DNA from: Deltaproteobacteria bacterium
GTDB lineage: Bacteria > Desulfobacterota > SM23-61
DNA: 14,317 nt
Reading direction: 5' to 3'
NCBI GenBank assembly: GCA_016234425.1
Contig: JACRCA010000349.1
Location: forward strand, 1-14,317
The notes below the pieces were generated by a model. It was given only the letters and a program-made list of their open reading frames with translations, was not told where the DNA came from and ran no database searches. Numbering within the stretch: the stretch's first letter is position 1; every line of letters begins with the position of its first letter. Of the stretch, positions 1 to 7,202 are shown piece by piece. The position numbers and the translations under genes were made by a program.

Positions 1-46
1 GGATGGAGGTTTTTCTTCATCTGAAAGGAGGGATTTTAATCACCCT

Positions 47-352
47 ATGAAGATAACCGACATAAGAAGCCATGTTCTCCAGTATCCTCTCGAAAAAGAA
101 TTAGGATATTCCCAGATGTATTTTGATCGGCGAACGGCTCATATTGTAGAAGTTCTCACTGATGAAGGCATCCGCGGATGGGGCGAAGCCTATGGCGGAG
201 GGCCGAACCGATTCCGGGAGGAACTGTTGGTTAAGTCATTGGCCATTCCAGAGCAAGTCAAGGGCAATGGTGGATGGGTATCCCTTCCGCCCGGGCCCGG
301 GTTGGGGATAGAGATCGGCCTGGGATTTGTGAAGAGGTTCGAGGTGGCCTAA
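47..352 (+). pseudogene. Collapsed MR/MLE (enolase superfamily) gene: N-terminus joined to C-terminus
   Basis: The 101-codon reading frame has an intact start and stop, with an AAGGAGG-type ribosome site at 25-32 (a rather long 14-nt spacing). Residues 1-52 look like the start of the enolase-superfamily N-terminal capping domain (begins MKITDIRSHV, includes VEVLTDEGIRGWGEAYGG). Residues 53-101 match the last 49 residues of the second MR/MLE gene at 5707-6356. Family members are usually about 370-390 residues, so roughly 270 residues, including the whole catalytic barrel and all metal ligands, are missing. The deletion is in frame. It is the first gene of what seems to be an operon with the acyl-CoA dehydrogenase. 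I infer no enzymatic activity; a stable small protein cannot be excluded. An assembly chimera is an alternative explanation. Confidence 0.8.
202..288 (+). repeat. 87-bp exact direct repeat, copy 1 (in MR/MLE remnant)
   Basis: This stretch is identical, base for base by my reading, to 6206-6292, and both copies are in the same reading frame. To the left the two copies are unrelated. To the right the following 64 bp match at only 48 of 64 positions. The right edge therefore goes sharply from 100% to about 75% identity. Confidence 0.9.
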
Positions 353-449
353 ACTGACCCTCTAATATTTGTTACCTGGGGAGGGTGAATATTTTCACCA
401 AATGGAATGATGAATGTTGCTTTTGGGGAATATTGGGGAGGAAAAGAAA

Positions 450-1610
450 ATGCATTTTGATCTCACGGATGACCAAAAGGCTTTACAACAGACGGTCCGC
501 GATTTTTGCCGGAGGGAAGTCATACCGGTCGCAGCGGCAGATGAGAAAGCCCATCGTTTTCAACGAGAACTTGTTTCCCAAATGGGCCAGTTAGGATTTT
601 TTGGGTGTCCCATCCCGGAGAAATACGGGGGAAATGGGATGGGGTATCTTGCCCACGCTCTTGTTTGCGAGGAAATCGCCCGCGTCAGCGGATCGTTGCG
701 GGCTGGGTTCAACATGCAAACGATGTTGACGGCCCGGACCATTTTAAAATTCGGCAGTGAGAAACAACGCCAAACTCTCATCCCCAAGCTGGTCAGAGCA
801 GAACTTCTGGGCTGTTTCGCCATTACCGAACCCAATGCCGGGTCCGATGCCGGTTCGCTAAAAACCACGGCCATAAAGAAAGGAGACTCCTACATTCTGA
901 ATGGGTCCAAAACCTGGATCACCTATGCAACCGTAGCTGATTTGGGTGTATTCTTCGCTTACACTGACCCTAGCAAGCGCTATAAAGGGATGTCCGCCTT
1001 TTTGGTGGATATGCACACTCCCGGGGTTTCAGCCAGACTCATCGAAGAAAAGCTTGGCTGGCATGCTTGTCCGACAGGAGAAGTGTTCCTTGAGGATGTT
1101 GCGGTCCCCAAAGAAAGCCTTCTGCAGGAAGAAGGTTACGGTTTTCCCATCATGATGATGGACTTAGACGGCTCGCGTCTGACGGCCGCATCCGGTGCTT
1201 TAGGCGTCTGCCAAGCCTTTTTGGACGAGTCCATCAAGTACGCTAACCAGCGGGAACAGTTTGGCCAAAAGATCGGACAGTTCCAGATGATCCAGGATGT
1301 GATCGCTCAAATGGTTGTAGAAACGGAGGCCGCCCGTTTGTTGGTCTATCGCTGCGCTGCGCAAAAAGACCAAGGTAGAGAAAACAATACCCTTGAGACC
1401 TCTATCGCCAAGTATTATGCCTGTGATGCGGCTTCTCGCTTGGCGGACATGGCCTTACGGATTTTTGGGGCCTATGGGTACTCGGGGGAATATCCCGTGG
1501 AACGTTATCTGCGGGATGCCAAGCTTTATCAGTTGTTGGAAGGTTCGGCTAACATCCAGAAGCTTATCATTGCCCAGGACGCCCTGGGATACCGAAAAGC
1601 TAACCGTTAA
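450..1610 (+). CDS. Acyl-CoA dehydrogenase, glutaryl-CoA-dehydrogenase-like
   Basis: This is a 386-residue flavoprotein of normal family length that should oxidise the alpha-beta bond of an acyl-CoA and pass electrons to ETF. I chose ATG 450 because GGGGAGG (435-441) lies 8 nt upstream and the protein then begins MHFDLTDDQK, as is typical; the longer frame from ATG 414 adds residues with no ribosome site. Visible motifs are the FAD/substrate signature around ITEPNAGSD (125-133), REQFGQ (268-273), the C-terminal ERYLRDAK (351-358), and E364 in LEGSANIQ at the usual catalytic-base position. R84, in SLRAGFNMQ, aligns by eye with the Arg that binds the distal carboxylate in glutaryl-CoA dehydrogenases (YRSAMSVQ context). 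A dicarboxylyl-CoA substrate is therefore my inference. The stop is 15 nt before the carboxyltransferase gene, so the two are probably cotranscribed. Confidence 0.92.
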   Translation: MHFDLTDDQKALQQTVRDFCRREVIPVAAADEKAHRFQRELVSQMGQLGFFGCPIPEKYGGNGMGYLAHALVCEEIARVSGSLRAGFNMQTMLTARTILKFGSEKQRQTLIPKLVRAELLGCFAITEPNAGSDAGSLKTTAIKKGDSYILNGSKTWITYATVADLGVFFAYTDPSKRYKGMSAFLVDMHTPGVSARLIEEKLGWHACPTGEVFLEDVAVPKESLLQEEGYGFPIMMMDLDGSRLTAASGALGVCQAFLDESIKYANQREQFGQKIGQFQMIQDVIAQMVVETEAARLLVYRCAAQKDQGRENNTLETSIAKYYACDAASRLADMALRIFGAYGYSGEYPVERYLRDAKLYQLLEGSANIQKLIIAQDALGYRKANR

Positions 1611-1625
1611 AGGAGGAATCTCTTC

Positions 1626-3191
1626 ATGGAATATAAAGAAAAAGGATTTGAGGCCATCTACAAGGATTACGAAGAAAGGCGCAAAAAAATCAAAGAGATG
1701 GGGGGGGCCAAAGCGGTCGAGGCCCAACATAAAGAGGGAAAGTGGTCGGCCCGGGAACGGGTCGAATACTTCTTCGACAAGGGCACTTTCATCGAGCTCG
1801 GGCTCTTCGTCAAGAACCGCACCACGGCCTTTGGTATGGATAAGCGGGAGGTGGCGGCCGAAGGCTTAGTTACCGGCTTCGGTAGAGTAAATGGAAGGAT
1901 GGTCGTAGTGAGTGCCGAGGATTACACTACCATGGCCAGAACGTTCGGAGAATATCACGGCAAAAAATTCTCCCAGGCCATCGATTTTGCTAAGGAGAAG
2001 GGGTGGCCTTTCGTGGGCATGAATGATTCTGGCGGCGCCCGCCTGCAGGAGGGGATGGACACTCTCCAATGCTATGCCTGGCTCTTTCGTTCCCAAATTC
2101 TGGCCTCGGGGATCATCCCGCAGGTCGCCCTGATGATGGGCCCTTGCTTAGGGGGACAGGCCTATCACCCCATCATGCAGGATTTTGTCTTTCAAACTCG
2201 TAAGACTGGATTCATGGGGATAGCCGGTCCAGCTTTCGTCAAAACCCAGACTGGGGTGGAAATTACCCTGGAAGAATTATGCGGGATCAAAGCCCACGCT
2301 TACAAAACCGGGCAGACCCACGTGGTCGTGGAAGATGATAAGGATTGTTTGGACAAGACCAAAGAACTCCTGGCCTTCCTGCCCTCCAACAATAAAGAGA
2401 AACCTCCCCGAATAGAAAACCAGGATGACCCGGACCGGGTTATTCCAGAACTGGATACGATGGTTCCCGAAAGACCTTCTCGCCCCTTCGACATGCACAA
2501 AGTGATAAACCGGATCGTGGACGACGGTTATTTCTTTGAGCTCTTTAAGTATTACGCCACCAACGTGATCATCGGCTTCAGCCGCTTCAACGGGCGAACG
2601 ACAGGGATCGTGGCTTCCCAACCCATGTCTAAAGCCGGAGCCATCGATTGCGACGCGGCGGATAAAGTGGCTCGTTTTGTCCGTTTCTGCGACCTTTTCA
2701 ACATCCCCTTAGTGAATCTTCATGACACTCCCGGGTATTGGATCGGGCCTGAAGAAGAGTGGAAGGGTATCCTCCGCCACGGGGCCAAGTTGCTCTACGC
2801 TTACATCGATGCCACGGTACCCAAGATTTCCATCATTCTCCGGAAGTCCTTTGCCGGTGCCTACCTGGGGATGTGCTGCAAGGACACGGGTGCGGACTTC
2901 ATGTTTGCCTGGCCCCAGGCGCGGGTGACCATCGTGGGGGCCGACACCGCCGCCAGCGTTATTTTTGCCAGGGAGATTAAGGCCGCTCCCAACCCGGAGG
3001 AGGTTCGAGCCGCGCGCATCCAGGAGTACAGCGACCTCTACGAAAACCCCTACCGGGGGGCCGAGCGCAACTATCTCGATGATGTCATCATGCCCCGGGA
3101 TACGCGTAAGTACATCAACCGCTGCTTAGACGTGCTGGAGAACAAGTCCGAAGCCCGACCCTGGAGAAAATACTCTAACATTAATCTTTAA
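1626..3191 (+). CDS. Biotin-dependent acyl-CoA carboxylase/decarboxylase, carboxyltransferase subunit
   Basis: The 521-residue protein has the full two-crotonase-fold carboxyltransferase architecture of propionyl-/methylcrotonyl-CoA carboxylase beta subunits and glutaconyl-CoA decarboxylase alpha. It carries NDSGGARLQEG (133-143) and MGPCLGGQAY (171-180) in the N half. The C half has DCDAADKVARFVRFCDLF (341-358), HDTPGY (366-371), the ILRHGAKLLYAY block (382-393) and AGAYLGM (410-416). A strong AAAGGAGG (1609-1616) precedes ATG 1626. Some positions near the active site differ from the common form: GGQAYHP where GGAVYSP is usual, and PGYWIGPEEEW where PGFLPG is usual. This suggests an unusual acyl-CoA. 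No biotin carboxylase, biotin carrier or sodium-pump decarboxylase subunit is in the window, so the direction of the reaction cannot be decided. Coupling to the preceding dehydrogenase is likely. Confidence 0.93.
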   Translation: MEYKEKGFEAIYKDYEERRKKIKEMGGAKAVEAQHKEGKWSARERVEYFFDKGTFIELGLFVKNRTTAFGMDKREVAAEGLVTGFGRVNGRMVVVSAEDYTTMARTFGEYHGKKFSQAIDFAKEKGWPFVGMNDSGGARLQEGMDTLQCYAWLFRSQILASGIIPQVALMMGPCLGGQAYHPIMQDFVFQTRKTGFMGIAGPAFVKTQTGVEITLEELCGIKAHAYKTGQTHVVVEDDKDCLDKTKELLAFLPSNNKEKPPRIENQDDPDRVIPELDTMVPERPSRPFDMHKVINRIVDDGYFFELFKYYATNVIIGFSRFNGRTTGIVASQPMSKAGAIDCDAADKVARFVRFCDLFNIPLVNLHDTPGYWIGPEEEWKGILRHGAKLLYAYIDATVPKISIILRKSFAGAYLGMCCKDTGADFMFAWPQARVTIVGADTAASVIFAREIKAAPNPEEVRAARIQEYSDLYENPYRGAERNYLDDVIMPRDTRKYINRCLDVLENKSEARPWRKYSNINL

Positions 3192-3238
3192 TGATTCGCC
3201 TCGATTCCATCTTTTCTCTTTTAAACGGAGAGTGAGCG

Positions 3239-3277
3239 ATGATATACTATCAGAAGGAAGGAATCAAGATTAAATAA
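3239..3277 (+). CDS. Possible 12-codon ORF or start of a lost gene
   Basis: In the 93 bp between the carboxyltransferase stop and the insertion sequence there is an ATG 8 nt after a GGAG site (3228-3231). It encodes MIYYQKEGIKIK followed by TAA. The ribosome site and the position in the operon suggest that a gene began here before the rearrangement that brought in the IS. The peptide is not recognisable and does not resemble an MR/MLE N-terminus. It may be meaningless. Confidence 0.2.
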   Translation: MIYYQKEGIKIK

Positions 3278-3284
3278 ATTCCAC

Positions 3285-3302
3285 CTGCAATTCAGACAGT
3301 AG
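3285..3302 (+). repeat. Left terminal inverted repeat of the IS
   Basis: CTGCAATTCAGACAGTAG is the exact reverse complement of 5689-5706. Similarity stops immediately inside the 18 bp. Confidence 0.92.
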
Positions 3303-3491
3303 GGGCAGTTAGGCGGGGAAATAGTCAGGAGGGGAGGTATTTTTTTCGTTGGAGGGGAAGATGGGAAGCGGAGAGGCGTTTTGCTCGAGGTTTTGCGTCC
3401 TCAAGAAAGGGTTGGGGGCAAGGGTGCCCGGTCTTCGACAGAGTGTCGGCGAGTGGCTCCTGCCTTAGGAGAAAGCGAGGCGGGGTAGGGA

Positions 3492-5183
3492 TTATGGCGG
3501 CCGGGCATGATCGAGCGCATGGGCCAAGCTACGGCGTAGGCGGCGGGTTTTGGCGAGGATTTTTTTCCGGGCTGGCTCACTGAGGGTGAGGACTAATTCT
3601 TGGTGTTGTAGGGGTGTGAGAAAGGCCATGTAGTTTTGGTAGTAAAGGACAATGACCGTAAGCGTGGGCCGTAAAAGTTCCAGGGTACGGGTTTTCGGAT
3701 TCAGTTCCTTGCGGCTGATCCGCAGCAAAAACCACTGCAACAGGCTATAAGTCAACAGGACGAAGACGACTTGGTTGACGATCAGAGGAAAGGCGCGGGA
3801 GGTGAAAGATTCCAGGTCGCTAAAACACTTTAGTTGCCGATGCCGTTCTTCTATCGTCTGACGCAGGCCATATTCTTGGCGGGTACGGCCTGGGTCCCGG
3901 ATCGGCGCCGTATCTACCAGCACCCAGTAATCCAGGTGCCCATCGGCGTAGACCTCGCGATTGACTAGGGCATGGAGCGGGACGGGACAGGTGGAAAAGG
4001 TCTCCAGCCCGTTGACCGCAGCCACCTCGGAGCGAACCCGCTGGGTCGAAAGCGCTTTCGGATCTGGGGTCGGAACTTGGGCTTTGTGCTGAGCCAAGGT
4101 TTTCTGCCGGGCCTCCTCCCGCTTTTTGATCCGCTCGGGTCGGTGGACAGGGATCGGCTGGGGGGTGGAAACGGAGGGGGCCCAGGGCTGGAAGGATAAC
4201 TGCTCGGCTTGGGCCAGACCCACGACGTCCTGAAAGATCTCCATATTGTGGCGCACCGGGATGAGAACCTCGATGCCCAACTCCCGTTTACAGCGGCCGA
4301 TCTGCACCCCATCCAGAAAACCCCGGTCCAGAATCAACCGCTTCATCACCCCTCGACCCTGATCCCGCACAAACTCTTCCACCAAACGGTAAAGAAGGGG
4401 ACATTCGTGATCCTGGCCGGCGGTCACCACCAACCCCGCGTAAAGAAAAAACTCGGCGGCCCGATTGGTATGAATCAGACTGACCAACTTGTAACAACGC
4501 CGCCACGTGCACCGCGCTCGCTGCTGGGGCGTCAACTTTTGACTTTCCACCGGATGGTTGTGTTCATCAAAGAGCATCACCGAGGAGCCTTCATAGCGCG
4601 GATTGTCGGGCACAAAAAGATAGCTGGCATCCCCGATAAAAATCCCCTCGCGATCGAAAACATGATGCTGTTTGAAGATCCCGACCACATCGCGATTGAA
4701 CCAGGCCTGCAACAACTGAGCATCGGTCCGCCGGGCCATCTTGCGCAAATAGTCCGGATCGCAAGGGGTCTGCCGATCATACTCGTTCTTTTCATTAAAC
4801 CCCTCACAGCGAAGCGAGACATCTCCGGTCTGCGGGTGGACAGCCCGATGCCCCATCTGCGGGCCAAACGCTTGCACCAGCCCTCCGGAACGTACCACAT
4901 AGGGAAACGCATGGAAGGGATGGACCCCATGAAACCGCATGGAGATGTCGCTGCTAATGTACACCCACAGCGGAACATCATGCTTCTGACACGGCGAAGG
5001 ATAGGTTGCCGCCAACTTCTCCAAGACCTTTCTCTGCGTAAGGGCCCGGAAAAAGTCCGCCTCACAGACCTCCCCCACCCCCTCCAAATAATCAAACTCC
5101 CCCTGCCGAAACGCCTCGATCACATACGCATCATTCCGTTCAAAATACATCGGCACCGAACCGGACTCGGCACAGCCACCCAT
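3492..5183 (-). CDS. IS4-like DDE transposase
   Basis: The 563-residue protein should catalyse cutting and strand transfer of the surrounding IS. The catalytic triad is visible: D185 in FIGDASYLF, D286 in LILDRGFLDG, and E445 within YGLRQTIEERHRQLK (438-452). The last motif fits the Y-(2)-R-(3)-E-(6)-K signature of IS4-type transposases exactly. A long, Pro- and Lys-rich insertion (about 330-385) lies between the second Asp and the Glu. The last third is hydrophobic then strongly basic (KKILAKTRRLRRS). I chose ATG 5183 because GAGGAG lies 8 nt upstream and the preceding gene's stop is only 1 nt away (TAA-G-ATG). An in-frame TTG at 5213 would add 10 residues. The reading frame looks intact, so the element may be active. 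Confidence 0.93.
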   Translation of the reverse strand: MGGCAESGSVPMYFERNDAYVIEAFRQGEFDYLEGVGEVCEADFFRALTQRKVLEKLAATYPSPCQKHDVPLWVYISSDISMRFHGVHPFHAFPYVVRSGGLVQAFGPQMGHRAVHPQTGDVSLRCEGFNEKNEYDRQTPCDPDYLRKMARRTDAQLLQAWFNRDVVGIFKQHHVFDREGIFIGDASYLFVPDNPRYEGSSVMLFDEHNHPVESQKLTPQQRARCTWRRCYKLVSLIHTNRAAEFFLYAGLVVTAGQDHECPLLYRLVEEFVRDQGRGVMKRLILDRGFLDGVQIGRCKRELGIEVLIPVRHNMEIFQDVVGLAQAEQLSFQPWAPSVSTPQPIPVHRPERIKKREEARQKTLAQHKAQVPTPDPKALSTQRVRSEVAAVNGLETFSTCPVPLHALVNREVYADGHLDYWVLVDTAPIRDPGRTRQEYGLRQTIEERHRQLKCFSDLESFTSRAFPLIVNQVVFVLLTYSLLQWFLLRISRKELNPKTRTLELLRPTLTVIVLYYQNYMAFLTPLQHQELVLTLSEPARKKILAKTRRLRRSLAHALDHARPP

Positions 5184-5184
5184 C

Positions 5185-5565
5185 TTAAGGCTCCTCACGG
5201 CGAAGGTTCTCAATCTGATCCAGCACGGCTACGATCTCCCGACCAATCTCCGTCACCCGGGCCCGCGCCCGGCGAAACCTCAAATACTCCTCACTCTTCT
5301 CCTGCAGTTCCCCCAGCCGCTGCGGGAGAATCGAGAACAGACGGGTCTTGCCCTCTTCACTCCAGCTAAGGACCATACTGCGGTGCAGCTGTCCCCGGAT
5401 GCAGACACAGTTGGGCTTACCGCACTTGCGCGCCATCTCGTAGACATTCCCCTTGACCAGCGGGGAGCGCCCAAAAGCAACTTCCAGAGAATGCTCCAGG
5501 TCCTGAAGAAGACGCCGCAAAGCCTGACGTAGCTGACTGAGGTTGTGAAGTTTCTTCTTCTGCAT
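5185..5565 (-). CDS. DUF6788-like small protein of the IS
   Basis: The 126-residue protein lies directly upstream of the transposase and ends 1 nt before its ATG, indicating translational coupling. The core, VYEMARKCGKPNCVCIRG (41-58), has a Cys cluster (C48, C53, C55) typical of the DUF6788 family, whose members are often found beside transposases. It is followed by an EEGKTR strand and a charged, probably helical C-terminus (about 85-122). The role is unknown; an accessory DNA-binding or regulatory function in transposition is only a guess. There is no clear Shine-Dalgarno site before ATG 5565, and the predicted promoter lies so close that the message may be almost leaderless. Confidence 0.82.
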   Translation of the reverse strand: MQKKKLHNLSQLRQALRRLLQDLEHSLEVAFGRSPLVKGNVYEMARKCGKPNCVCIRGQLHRSMVLSWSEEGKTRLFSILPQRLGELQEKSEEYLRFRRARARVTEIGREIVAVLDQIENLRREEP

Positions 5566-5575
5566 CTAATTATAT

Positions 5576-5604
5576 ACTATTGCATACAGAATTATATAAG
5601 TCAA
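5576..5604 (-). promoter_or_regulatory. Sigma70-type promoter for the IS genes
   Basis: On the minus strand, TTGACT (-35, 5604-5599) is followed after 17 bp by AATAGT (-10, 5581-5576). A TGC sits directly before the -10 as an extended -10 element. The -10 ends 10 nt before the ATG of the DUF6788-like gene, so the start of transcription should fall within a few bases of the start codon. The region is AT-rich, unlike the genes it drives. Confidence 0.6.
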
Positions 5605-5688
5605 GAAAAAAATCGATGGCCCTAAGAAAAAATGTTTTCAGGGGTAAACTGAGGTACTACTCTGGTTGGCTTCTCAACAGGAGTTTGG

Positions 5689-5706
5689 CTACTGTCTGAA
5701 TTGCAG
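5689..5706 (-). repeat. Right terminal inverted repeat of the IS
   Basis: This is the exact reverse complement of 3285-3302. It abuts the truncated MR/MLE gene; its last base is shared with the first in-frame Val codon of that gene fragment. Confidence 0.92.
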
Positions 5707-6356
5707 TCGGCTTGGGGCCCCGCAAGGATATCCAGTTGGTTAAAGCGGTACGGCAAGCCACCGGACCGGAAATCCTTCTCATGGTTGATGCTAACCATGC
5801 CTATACGGCCAGAGAAGCCATTCCCTTAGGGCGAGAGTTAGAGCAATTGGGGGTTTTCTGGTTCGAAGAGCCCGTGGCCCCTGAAGATCATCAGGGCTAC
5901 AAAGCAGTTTGCCATGCTTTGGACATGGCCATTGCGGGGGGAGAGGCAGAGTTTACCCGCTGGGGTTTCCGGGATCTTATTGGCAACCGATGCGTTGATA
6001 TTCTTCAGCCAGAGACCTGCGGACTGGGTGGTATTACCGAGTACTGCAAAATCTTGGCGTTGGCCCATACTTATTTCATTCCTGTAGTGAACGATGTTTG
6101 GGGGTCAGCCGTGGCCGTCGCCACAAATCTTCACCTTCTTGCGTCCATGCCCGACCTACCGGGTGCTGCCGACCCCATTAAGCCCATGCTGGAATACGAC
6201 ACGACGCCGAACCGATTCCGGGAGGAACTGTTGGTTAAGTCATTGGCCATTCCAGAGCAAGTCAAGGGCAATGGTGGATGGGTATCCCTTCCTCCAGGCC
6301 CCGGGCTGGGGATTGAGATTGAATTTGAATTTATGAAGAGGTTTGAGGTGCAGTAA
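5707..6356 (+). pseudogene. 5'-truncated MR/MLE (enolase superfamily) gene
   Basis: The open frame continues homology right up to the IS edge: VGLGPRKDIQLVKAVR matches the usual end of barrel strand 2, so the gene was cut here rather than starting at TTG 5712. About 215 C-terminal residues remain of a usual 370-390. Numbering from TTG 5712, the metal ligands are visible as D26 (VDAN), E52/E53 (WFEEP) and E78 (AGGE), with D96 in DILQPE. The position usually held by the catalytic His of the mandelate-racemase Asp-His dyad (typically PHVWGSA) reads VNDVWGSA, with D128 in place of His. The N-terminal cap and the Lys-bearing KxK strand are missing. Dead or residual; TTG 5712 has no ribosome site. 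It ends 28 nt before the crotonase gene. Confidence 0.85.
6206..6292 (+). repeat. 87-bp exact direct repeat, copy 2 (in truncated MR/MLE gene)
   Basis: Identical to 202-288 and in the same frame, 6004 bp downstream. Homologous recombination between the copies would delete the acyl-CoA dehydrogenase, the carboxyltransferase and the IS. Confidence 0.9.
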
Positions 6357-6384
6357 CCTAAAAATTCATGTAAGGAGAGAGAAA

Positions 6385-7173
6385 ATGAGCGAACCACACA
6401 TCCTTTATCGAACTGAAGGGCACATCGCCATCATCACCCTTAACCGGCCAGAGGCCAAGAATGCCTTCACCCCTGAGATGATAAACCTTTGGCGTCAATC
6501 CCTTGAGGAGGCACGGGCCGATGATAATGTAAGAGTCATCATCGTGACCGGAAAGGGTGACACGTTTTGTTCTGAAGGGGATATCCGAGACATGGCTGCT
6601 GGAAAGCTTCGGTCTCTGGAGATGAAAAAATTTCTCTGGGAGGGGGTGCACCGGATCGTCTTCACCTTGGAAGATTTGGATAAACCAGTCATTGCCGCCA
6701 TTAATGGAGCTGCCATGGGGGCTGGATTGGACATGGCTATCATGTGCGACCTCAGAGTCTGTTCCGATAAGGCTAGGCTGGGCGAATCCTACATCTTGTT
6801 GGGGCTTGTCCCTGGCGATGGGGGAGCCTACTTCCTTCCCAAATTGGTGGGAATAGCCAAGGCCCTGGAATTATTTTTTACCGGAGATATTCTCAGCGCG
6901 CCGGAGGCCCTGGAAATTGGCCTCGTGAATCGGGTTGTTCCCCATGACCGACTCATGGAAGAGACTTTGCTTCTGGCAGAGAAGATTTCCAGCAAGCCAC
7001 CGCTGGCCATGCGGATGACGAAAAGGGCTGTCTACCAGGCACAAACGAGTACCCTCCGGTCTCACTTAGATTACATTTCCTCCCAACTCTCTCTTCTGAC
7101 GGAGACCCAGGATCATCAGGAGGCAGCCAGAGCCTTTCTGGAAAAGAGAAAGCCAGTATTTGTCGGGAAATGA
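6385..7173 (+). CDS. Enoyl-CoA hydratase/isomerase family protein (crotonase), altered active site
   Basis: The 262-residue protein has normal crotonase length and the two oxyanion-hole regions, FCSEGDIRDMA (61-71) and GAAMGAGLDMAIMCD (108-122). ATG 6385 follows AAGGAG (6372-6377) with 7-nt spacing. In standard hydratases two Glu residues add water. Here the first position is D116 (LDMA instead of CELA) and the second is Y136 (GESYI instead of GQPEI). D145 appears in VPGDGG, within one residue of the place where dienoyl-CoA isomerase and 4-chlorobenzoyl-CoA dehalogenase have a catalytic Asp, by hand alignment. Hydration is therefore doubtful; isomerisation, ring opening or another CoA-thioester reaction is possible. 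It is the last gene of the catabolic operon. Confidence 0.92.
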   Translation: MSEPHILYRTEGHIAIITLNRPEAKNAFTPEMINLWRQSLEEARADDNVRVIIVTGKGDTFCSEGDIRDMAAGKLRSLEMKKFLWEGVHRIVFTLEDLDKPVIAAINGAAMGAGLDMAIMCDLRVCSDKARLGESYILLGLVPGDGGAYFLPKLVGIAKALELFFTGDILSAPEALEIGLVNRVVPHDRLMEETLLLAEKISSKPPLAMRMTKRAVYQAQTSTLRSHLDYISSQLSLLTETQDHQEAARAFLEKRKPVFVGK

Positions 7174-7202
7174 GCAAATGGATTTGGAAAGCGAGGGGTC
7201 TG

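Larger units (their letters stand above)
3285..5706 (-). mobile_element. Insertion sequence, 2422 bp, IS4-like DDE transposase plus DUF6788-type gene
   Basis: The element is bounded by perfect 18-bp terminal inverted repeats (3285-3302 and 5689-5706) and carries two genes on the minus strand: a small DUF6788-like gene and a 563-residue transposase. About 190 bp separate the transposase stop from the left end; this stretch has no gene, only minor hairpins such as CTCCT/AGGAG at 3457-3471. No target-site duplication is evident: the flanks are TTCCAC on the left and TCGGCT on the right. The right end directly abuts the interior of an MR/MLE gene whose 5' part is absent from the left side, so an adjacent deletion or later rearrangement is likely. 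The subgroup was not assigned by search. Confidence 0.9.

Noticed and set aside
414..449. Upstream ATG extension of the acyl-CoA dehydrogenase
   Set aside because: No ribosome site precedes ATG 414, whereas GGGGAGG is placed 8 nt before ATG 450, which gives the usual N-terminus.
4209..5369. 386-codon plus-strand ORF antisense to the transposase
   Set aside because: It is the shadow of the transposase and DUF6788-like genes; the protein is low-complexity His/Pro/Leu-rich, with no recognisable domain, and both true genes on the other strand have clear motifs.
3279..5712. Target-site duplication of the IS
   Set aside because: The bases just outside the two 18-bp ends do not match over any useful length.
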